A DNA stretch of 64,000 nt from Lutraria lutraria (Eukaryota > Mollusca > Bivalvia > Venerida > Mactridae): the NCBI GenBank assembly GCA_964023205.1, contig OZ026843.1, positions 9,653,093 to 9,717,092 on the forward strand. Reading direction: 5' to 3'. A program made the position numbers and the translations under genes. Below, in pieces: positions 63,840 through 64,000 of the stretch. Under the pieces are notes generated by a model. The model saw only the letters and a program-made list of their open reading frames with translations, made no database searches and had not been told where the DNA came from. Each line of letters starts with the position of its first letter. Within the stretch, counting starts at the first letter, position 1.

Positions 63840-64000
63840 TTTTATCTGTTGTTTAACAGCTATGCCAGGTTATTTCCGCGATGCCCCAGAGAAAGGGGAG
63901 ATAAGAAACAGAAGAGACCGGCAATTATATCCCTACATTTTGTTAGTAGATTTTCCTGGTTCGTAAAGCACCGATACACACCTTGCCCTTTTTTCCTATG
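63840..64000 (-). mobile_element. SINE family B, partial copy at window edge
   Basis: TTAACAGCTATGCCAGGTTA, GCGATGCCCCAGAGAAAGGG and CCGGCAATTATATCCCTACA match the SINE-B body. The tRNA-like head would lie beyond 64000. Confidence 0.6.

Overview
The window is nuclear DNA of an animal, most likely a bivalve mollusc. The genes are split by GT-AG introns, the DNA is AT-rich, and intergenic and intronic DNA is packed with short repeat types common in bivalve genomes: TA-flanked MITEs, tRNA-like SINEs, 'GACCTTGACC' and 'AGGGCCATGATGGCCC' type repeats, and minisatellites. I cannot name the species. Nothing bacterial, plasmid-like or CRISPR-like is present.

Two protein-coding genes can be supported, both on the minus strand. 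(1) At the left edge is the 5' part of an engrailed-family homeobox gene. Exon 1 (862-1396) carries the EH1 repressor motif and the EH2 motif. Exon 2 (1-242, continuing off the window) carries the homeodomain and the start of EH5. A TATA box lies about 100 bp upstream of the start codon. The homeodomain is divergent for engrailed. (2) From 62211 down to 22093 lies a complete class I myosin gene of the Myo1b (myosin-Ib) type. I could join 30 coding exons through consensus splice sites with consistent phases into a 1,111-residue protein: a motor domain with P-loop, switch I and switch II, five IQ motifs, and a full TH1 tail. It includes a 14-nt microexon and a phase-0, 29-codon IQ exon in the same place as the alternatively spliced IQ exons of vertebrate MYO1B.

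Between the two genes (about 1.5-22 kb) there is no supportable gene, only repeats. These include a decayed PIF/Harbinger transposase (about 3.9-4.8 kb), SINEs, a 455-bp hAT-type non-autonomous element with an 8-bp target duplication, several minisatellites (15.3, 16.1 and 18.3 kb) and small palindromes. The myosin introns carry many more MITEs of several families, three larger tandem arrays (42.1, 43.6-44.3 and 54.9-56.0 kb), tRNA-like SINEs, and a Penelope/hammerhead-like motif near 61.98 kb. The last 160 bp are part of another SINE copy.

How the genes work: engrailed is a DNA-binding transcriptional repressor used in patterning and, in molluscs, often in cells bordering the shell field. 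Myosin-Ib is a membrane-binding, single-headed actin motor. No functional link between them is implied by their adjacency. Short open reading frames elsewhere in the window have no recognisable domains and mostly fall inside repeats, so they are not annotated as genes.
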